A stretch of 64,000 nucleotides of DNA from Lentinus brumalis (lineage: Eukaryota; Basidiomycota; Agaricomycetes; Polyporales; Polyporaceae). The stretch spans positions 620,001 through 684,000 of the forward strand of contig MARA01000001.1 of NCBI GenBank assembly GCA_001792895.1, given 5' to 3'. A program made the position numbers and the translations under genes. Below the pieces are notes generated by a model. It did no database searches. It was not told the DNA's origin and saw only the letters and a list, made by a program, of their open reading frames with translations. This document shows, in pieces, positions 57,801-64,000 of the stretch. Positions within the stretch are counted from its first letter, which is position 1; every line of letters begins with the position of its first letter.

Positions 57801-60800
57801 TGCGCATTGCATTTCTCTATCCGAGATTGCGCGTTGCAAGGCGTGATGGCTGCCCCCAAAGGCCTGCTGGCACGGTGATATTCACGGAGGTTTACGTATA
57901 GAAGTCGTGTGCGTTCTGGATCCATCGTATGACCAGAGGTCGTCATTGAAGTTGCGGGTGCGGTTGAACTCTGCGAAACGAGTTCGGTCGGTCTGATGGC
58001 TTCTGTCCGGCGGGCTCAATGCAGCTGGTTCGGATTCACATCGCTCCAACTCAGCGAGCACTTATTCCTCGCTCCACGGGGGAGCTCGCATGGCTTAACC
58101 TCGGCGTGGATCGCAATCCTGACGGGCACAACTTGCGCATGAACGCACGGTTGGCTCAGGCAAATATTATGAACAGAACTTGTTGAAGGGCGCACTGTGT
58201 GAGCAGGACGCTTCGTCACAAATATTGTTTGGGAATATGTAGCAGGCCTGGGCACCGCAATCCTGTACTAGTACATACTTAGTCCTCGTACTGTATGCGA
58301 CATAGTTGATTGTGCTCATACGCCGCGCCTGGGAAATTGTCGGCCGTGAGACAAGCCCGTGCAAACTCTGGTAGAGACATATGGGTGGGGGAAGCGCTGC
58401 TCTCATTACGGGTACGGTACACACGCTGCAAGTCCGCGGGATGGTGTCTTCCATCACCTAATGTATATATCCCGCCCAAGCCCTTTACCTTGGCTCTGAG
58501 ATGCATGCAGGGCCAGACAAGATCCTCGGAGCTCCGGACCTGCCGCCCGTCGAGCCCTCCAACTCACTCGACGTGTGAGACTGCAGGGTTCCGTGAGGAT
58601 CACAAGGACACTCTGCTATGATGCACGAAGCGTCCACTGCGCCGCCCAACGCGTTCGTTATGACATGCCGTAAACATCCCAGACGCTCCGGACAGAAAGT
58701 ACATGGTCGCGGGAGGGATGATTGGCAGGAGCATGGGTGACCCACGCGGCTCCATGGGTTCGCGAACGCGATTGTCGACGGCATTGTCCAGCGCAGGAAG
58801 TGAACAATGGAAAACTCCGGGATCTGGAATCGCTTGACGGCTCAGCATGGACAGGCCAGAGAGAGCACACGAAGACAGCAAGTCAAAATCACGCGGCGTT
58901 GTCGTAACTCGCAGCTTCTGATACTCAACTTCGAAGCAGAACCACCCACGGCATGAGCGTGGTGGCGACAACTGCCTCCGTAAGCATCGTGGCGTGAGAT
59001 GGGAATATGGACCATCAAACCTGGGACGACACGACGCCACGACGCCAATACACCATCTGGCCGCTCGACTACGTACCACGTACCGTGTCAGCGTTGCCGT
59101 CCCATGCCTGGAACCGCATCGGGCTCCTCGTACCGACGTGCCACTGGGTGACGTGCACATGTATGTGAAGCATCTCTCGCTTCCGGTGGGCGTGCCGGAC
59201 AGTGTTCAGAGCTGCGCGCAGCCCTGCCTATACATACGGCTGCTTCATGCTTCATGAGTCCATCACCACGTCCAAGCGGAGAGGTGGCGAGCACGCTCCT
59301 GATGTTGGCAAGGACGGGCTCCAACCATCCGCGGTCTGCGGTCTTCCAGGCATATGCGTCTGAATGCTTCAGCATGACGTCCCGCGACAAGCGTGCGGAG
59401 CCCTACGAAATTTTGCAACACTCCTGAGGCTGGCGTTCGTTATGAGATGTACCGGAGGCAGTACCATCCTCTTGGAATCCCTAAGTATAACCGCGGTGAA
59501 AAGTCACCTAGTCTATCAGACCCCACTGGGAAGTCAGCAGAGTGTGTGTCAAGACAGACCCAGAGTCGTCTGCGCAGTCCGGGTACGGCTCACCCTGGAA
59601 GGCCCGCTGCTCCGAGTCCACATGCACGCCTCGCCAGATGTGCACCATTGTCGTAAGAGCCATCGTTCCCTGGAAAGCGGTCGAGGTCTGCAATGGCCGG
59701 GCGCATCCGTATTCTGAAGGCCGTGAGAGACATCGTCCGGCCGCGGATGAGATCTCCCAGATGGGAGCGCACGGAAAGCCGCCACATCAGCGAAACGACT
59801 GTTCAACATATGCAACAGAACCCGAAGGGTGACAAACAGAATACCAGAAGACCTCGGGGGTTATAGCTTGCCCGAGTGTGCTCTTCCTCTACGCAATGAC
59901 ATGCGTTTGGGGTACCAGCGCTGCTTGACAGAATCACTCCGAAGGACCGAAGGAGCCTCGAGTGGTGTTGAATATACGCCAGAACAGAGGAAGCGAGACA
60001 ACAAGCCCACGGCCAAGGGAAGAAGTGTCCAAGTGGACAGGGCGACATATGAAAACCGCTATTTCAGTATTTGTCCGCTTCGCACAGTGGGCCGAGTAAG
60101 GAGAGATCGCGAGTACTAGGTGCAGGGCGAGCGTTGATCAGGAATTCTGTCCTGTCGGTTGACCTGGGCATGTCAGACAAGCTCATTGTCCTCAGCGAAC
60201 TGTGGGCTGGCGTCCTACGCAAACCTTCGCATCGCAGGCGATGTCTGCGCGGTTCGTGCATCAGCTGCATTACGTGACGCACGCGACAATGAAAATTTGC
60301 GAAGCACCCAGGAACATGCATCAGAACGGAGGACATACGCGGGACACGATGGACGTACGTGTTACAATTGCTGAGCGGACTGCAACCGTGTCTTCCTGTG
60401 GTGCCAAGGAACCGGAATACGACATGCCACAGATGCTTACAGCGAGAGTCGCGACGTTTTCAGTGAGGTCAGAAGCTGGTCAGAACTTGATGATGATGGA
60501 GGAACGAACCGTATGTACCTTACCTTGACGCCCGTACAGGCGGCCACCGAGTAGTGAACGTACCATTTGTCTTCAGCCTGATCGCCAGGAGGTTGCACCA
60601 CACGAGCTCTAGACACTTCATGAACGTTCAATTACACCCATCAGGTAACAGCAAAGCGATAGCAAGTGCGACAGGAATCCGAGGCAAGTCATAATCTACG
60701 GTGACGTTACTGAGCAGTACTGGTACTGCGATATGCGATAAAATACAAAGTCTATAGTGATGCGGGTATCATGAATATGCATAGGCGTATAGAGGGGCAC

Positions 60801-60876
60801 GGAGGATGTGAAGCGTGGGTAGACGAAGTGCGGAGTGGGGTGGGCAGAACAAGGGGGCGGCGTGGACGCGTGCGGA
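54817..60876. other. Gene-poor region of about 6 kb
   Basis: No convincing gene. A two-exon-like stretch at about 54982-55380 (RFKVTVKGGTLRVEDRQ, then a GTGAGT donor and TTGCAG acceptor) could be a gene relic. A 137-codon frame at 57146-57559 starts at ATG (MSVGMPPRSDPPDVPGSSQG) and reads reasonably but has no domain. I see no tRNA, repeat array or transposon ends. Confidence 0.45.
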
Positions 60877-61472
60877 TCATATCGAGAAGTGGCTAGCAGG
60901 GGGAACAGGGACGTCCGTGGCAACAATGGCCAATTTTACGATGCGCCGGCTGTCGACGCTGGGGTCTGGCGACTCGGACTCGATTCTAGAGGCACACATG
61001 AACGTGAGTCTCGAAGGCGGCCCATGCAGGCGTGCACGCGGGACTTACTCGACATTCACAGACTTGTGTCGCTCAAAGAGCGCGAGGGTAGACGAGCCCG
61101 GAAGCGGCTTCTTCACGTTCCTGATAACGTAGTAGCCTCCGAGCATTCCACTCTGCGGGACAGGGAGAGAAGCGCGAGGTGAGAACCGACCAAGGTTTGC
61201 GGGTCACACGGATATGAACTCACTCGGTTGGAGCCGTCCCGTGGGACTTCGACTGCATTGAGCCAGTCCACATTCAGGCAGAAACCGGACGTCTGGAGCA
61301 TCCCAAGGACGATCTTCTGCAGACCGACGCGAGGGAGCGGAGAGCCGTTGAACGTGAACTCGAGCCGCTGAGAGAAGGTGTCCTCGAGCGCTTGGAGGCA
61401 GTCTCGCTCAGACTTGGCCTCGAACACATTCTTGATGTGCTCGATCGACCACGAGTAGAAGGTAGAGAGCAT
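60877..61472 (-). CDS. Small conserved-looking protein, function unknown
   Basis: Three exons (61472-61224, 61152-61049, 60985-60877) join in phase to 153 residues. The first exon begins MLSTFYSWSIEHIKNVFEAK and contains ALEDTFSQRLEFTFNGSPLP. The second has GGYYVIRNVKKPLPGSSTLALF. The last is a Ser/Asp-rich, then hydrophobic tail (VDSRRIVKLAIVATDVPVPP). The order of an N-terminal helix pair followed by strands resembles an NTF2/SnoaL-like small alpha+beta fold, but this is only an impression. No signal peptide or membrane span is seen. Introns have good GTGAGT/GTAAGT donors and CAG/TAG acceptors. If the second donor is not used, the protein would end at a TAA four codons after HKS. Confidence 0.65.
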
Positions 61473-63651
61473 TGTGGAAGAGATGTGTGAGTGCGAGGGG
61501 TGGAGGAGGGGTGCTTCTGGTGACGAGTGTCCCGGGGGGAGTGGAGTGTCTGAGCCTGAGTTTCATGGGCACTTTATAGACAGACGAGGGTTCATCTCCC
61601 GAAGGCGAGAGAAGGGAGTGGATCAAGGAACGTGATAACATAACCATGGGTCGCCGCGCGCAATTACCCAAAGGCGCGAACCCGTACCGAGCGTTCAGAC
61701 AAGGCCGCGGGGGCAACGTTTCGAAGCACGGCCTTCGCTATCACGGAAGCGGCCCATGCCAGAGTGGTCAATTCGGGCTGACATCGCCCATCCCGGAGCC
61801 TCCCTGATGAATCTCGGAAGCTGGCAGCTGCGCTTCCGCTTCCTGCGAGACGTCTCCACTCCGTCCTCTCGCCCGTTTCTCAGCTTCTGATCGTCGATGC
61901 CCGAGAACCCGTACGCACGGAAAGCTGCACACGGGCTCCGTGTATTCCCCAAAGAACCCGTTCGAGAGCTCCCCCCGCAGAGGAACGGCATCTGCCTCCA
62001 ACGGACGCGCCTCCCATCGCCAACTCCGCCATATGTCCCCACTGGGGCCAACGCCGTGCTCCTGTGGGGGCATGGGACACGGAGCGCACGCATGGCAAGT
62101 CCCCCTCCCTTCGCAGACGAGCCCCGCCCAGCATTGTGGCAGATTGGCTCGCGGCCCAGCGATCTCACGTCGGCGATCGCTCGTCGCAGTCGTCGCGTGA
62201 GGCATGCGCATACCGAGCCTGGGCAGGCGACGTTCACAGAGCTGGGCCCGGTTTGCTTACACGGGCCATGATGCCGCTACACATGCCCACATCGCCAAAC
62301 AGCAGACGTCGACGCCTGCCACGGTCGCGGTCCTCTGCGCGACCTGCGTTCCGCGTGCGGCGTGTTCGAGATCGCTCCCTGCAGGCACATGCCTCGCGCG
62401 CGGGGCGCAGAGGGGCACCGCGCCTGCCGGATGCGGGCGGCGGGCACACAATGCAAGATCGCCGCGAGCTGTCGAATCTGTACGCTTAATTTCCGTCAGC
62501 AGCCTTCAGCGTGAGGTAATCGCCCGCCGCGCTGGCTGCCCTGCTTCGTCCGTTCGCAACCCACACTCTAACGCCACGAAGGGCCCATTTTGACATGTCG
62601 CGTGCAAAGATGAGCCAGCTGCGCCTGTCGACGAGCTTGTGTATATTGCCCCCGCTGCTGCGCCCCGCGACCCATGAAGAGCCCGTCGCAGCGGACGCAT
62701 CCCACATCCGGCGGCCCCACGTGTGGGCTGCAGCGGGTGTGGGATTCGCGTCGGGCGCCGTGCAATGTGGAAGCCACGTCCCGTGTCAAAGTCCATGCCG
62801 TTCGCGGTCACCGTCCACAGACGCATGCCGTGAGATCTGCACGAGGGGTGGCGGTATGCTTATCACCATCAGCACCCGCCCCATGCATGGCACGGCGACG
62901 TCGCACTCGACGGGCGCACGAGCCGCGCTGACGGGGTCACAGCGGGGACGAGCACAGAATCGAAGGGCGCTGCGGGCAACCGAGATTCGAGTCCAGAGGC
63001 CAATGAATCTGACAAAATAGGCGTTCTCCGCAGGGCACCATCATGGGCATGACAGGGCAATGCGCAAGGCCAGGGAACCGGGATCCATCAAGCTTCCTAG
63101 GCAGCGAGATGAAGTCATACCTGCCCGGGCAGTCCGAAGAACAGAGGGCGGAAAGAAGAGGAAGAGCACTATCCAGCACCAGGTGTCAAGAGAGCAGCAA
63201 TTGCCCACTTGACACGGGCACGCCACGAATCTCTGCAGCGGTGCGGGGCGTAAGCGGGAGTGAGTGAACTGTCCTTGAAGGCTCGACGGAACATACTTGG
63301 TTCTATCCCAGTCGTGTCCCTGGCGGATCTCCAACCATGTCCGTCCCATGACCGAGATACTCGGACAGGTGTAAACCTGCTTGGCAATGACGGACGTACA
63401 ATGGGCCTGGCCTTCGAAGCTAGCTTGAAGCACCGCGTTCAGGGTTCGAACGTTCATACGCGATCGTCGTACGATTCGTGCATCGTGATTCCAAACTGTG
63501 CTAGGTCGCGTTAGACGTGTTCGTACCCCAGCGGCGGGGTATTGGGGGCTACATGCTACAAAACAGGAATACATCTCTGGCTGCGGGGCTAGACCGCGCG
63601 TTCTGACGGAGTACAACAATTGCGAGTTGGGATTGAATGTCGGGTGCGCAT
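61473..63651. other. Intergenic upstream of the small protein gene, 3' flank of the helicase gene
   Basis: No gene is recognised. Long frames on both strands near 61.7-62.5 kb overlap each other and have no domain. The first few hundred bases are the promoter of the gene ending at 61472. Confidence 0.45.
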
Positions 63652-64000
63652 CTACTTCAGAGCCTTCTTCATTTGCTGCATGTGCGGCAGAGACAGTGTC
63701 AGTGGCGGGGAACGTGGACTCGGAGAAGCACACGCGAAGAGATCTCACGATCGAGATGCTCCCGCGAAACAACACAGGCGACGACGCACGCACCTCCTCC
63801 ATCGCGTCCAGGTCGTTCGTCTCGATGCGAATAATCTGCTTCCCCGTCGCCCGTTCAATCTGCTCCATCTGTTGCCAGGTCGCCTTGTCGTGCACGAAGT
63901 TGATCGAGATGCCCTTCCGCCCGAAGCGGCCCGTGCGACCTGCAGATGCAAGATGCAAGATGCAGCACCGCGAATGGGAATAAGAGAGCCCCGTCAGTGT
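63652..64000 (-). CDS. DEAD-box RNA helicase, Dbp5-like, 3' end (partial)
   Basis: Only the C-terminal end is in the window. The exon at 63939-63794 encodes RTGRFGRKGISINFVHDKA, the helicase motif VI region (HRIGRTGR, whose first residues are in the missing exon), and then GKQIIRIETNDLDAMEE. After a GTGCGT...GCAG intron, the last exon (63675-63652, 24 nt) encodes QMKKALK and the stop TAG. The sequence after motif VI and the short C-terminus resemble Dbp5/DDX19, the helicase that remodels mRNPs at the nuclear pore. Other DEAD-box proteins are less likely but possible. Bases 63940-64000 look like intron sequence with ATGCAAG tandem copies. The N-terminal exons lie beyond the right edge. Confidence 0.88.

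Noticed and set aside
63041..63958. 305-codon minus frame including the helicase segment
   Set aside because: Only the part up to 63794 is helicase. The frame then reads through the intron, and the real last exon (63675-63652) is reached by splicing.
1..64000. CRISPR arrays, bacterial operons, rRNA genes or intact transposons
   Set aside because: No regularly spaced repeats, Shine-Dalgarno-linked gene runs, rRNA signatures, transposase or reverse-transcriptase motifs, or long terminal repeats were seen.

Overview
The window is nuclear DNA of a filamentous basidiomycete, most likely an Agaricomycete of the Polyporales type (the order is inference). The genes are GC-rich and split by many short introns (mostly about 50-90 bp, GTNNGT donors, CAG/TAG acceptors). 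The recognisable families are eukaryotic: Zn(II)2Cys6 fungal regulators, Hsp40s, VTC/DUF202, acyl-CoA-binding protein, F-box and Dbp5-type helicase. A nuclear tRNA-Asp carries an intron at the canonical 37/38 position. I see no bacterial operon, CRISPR array or intact transposon.

Layout from left to right: a secreted-type kelch protein with one membrane span and a long disordered tail (1359-5086, +); a divergent J-domain protein (7570-9474, +); tRNA-Asp(GTC) (10173-10270, -); an orphan 183-codon ORF (11839-12390, -) between two related direct-repeat segments; a candidate small two-exon gene (13851-14400, +); Zn2Cys6 regulator TF1 (15100-18150, -); a gene-poor stretch of about 10 kb; Zn2Cys6 regulator TF2, a paralogue of TF1 (29267-31821, -); a tandem PH-domain protein (33370-35183, -); weak candidate genes near 36.2-37.2 kb (+) and 38.4-39.0 kb (-); acyl-CoA-binding protein (40923-41595, +); an F-box protein (45041-46873, -); a tandem pair of extended-SDR genes (48224-49495 and 50341-51631, +); a Sis1/DNAJB-type Hsp40 (52052-53538, -) divergently paired with a VTC1-like DUF202 gene (53887-54816, +); a gene-poor stretch of about 6 kb; a small three-exon protein of unknown function (60877-61472, -); and the 3' end of a Dbp5-like DEAD-box helicase running off the right edge (63652->64000, -).

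The genes look like ordinary housekeeping and regulatory genes rather than one metabolic or defence cluster. The main themes are duplication (two Zn-cluster regulators, two SDRs, two J-proteins) and intron evolution: 10-24-nt micro-exons, a GC-AG intron in one SDR copy, a 635-bp first intron, and apparent loss of introns from the 3' half of TF2. Three otherwise intact genes need a small indel to stay open: one missing base in the kelch gene, one missing base in the PH gene, and one extra GGGGC unit in TF2. All three lie in C/G-rich runs, so sequencing or assembly error is the first thing to exclude. I did not find a convincing new biological system.
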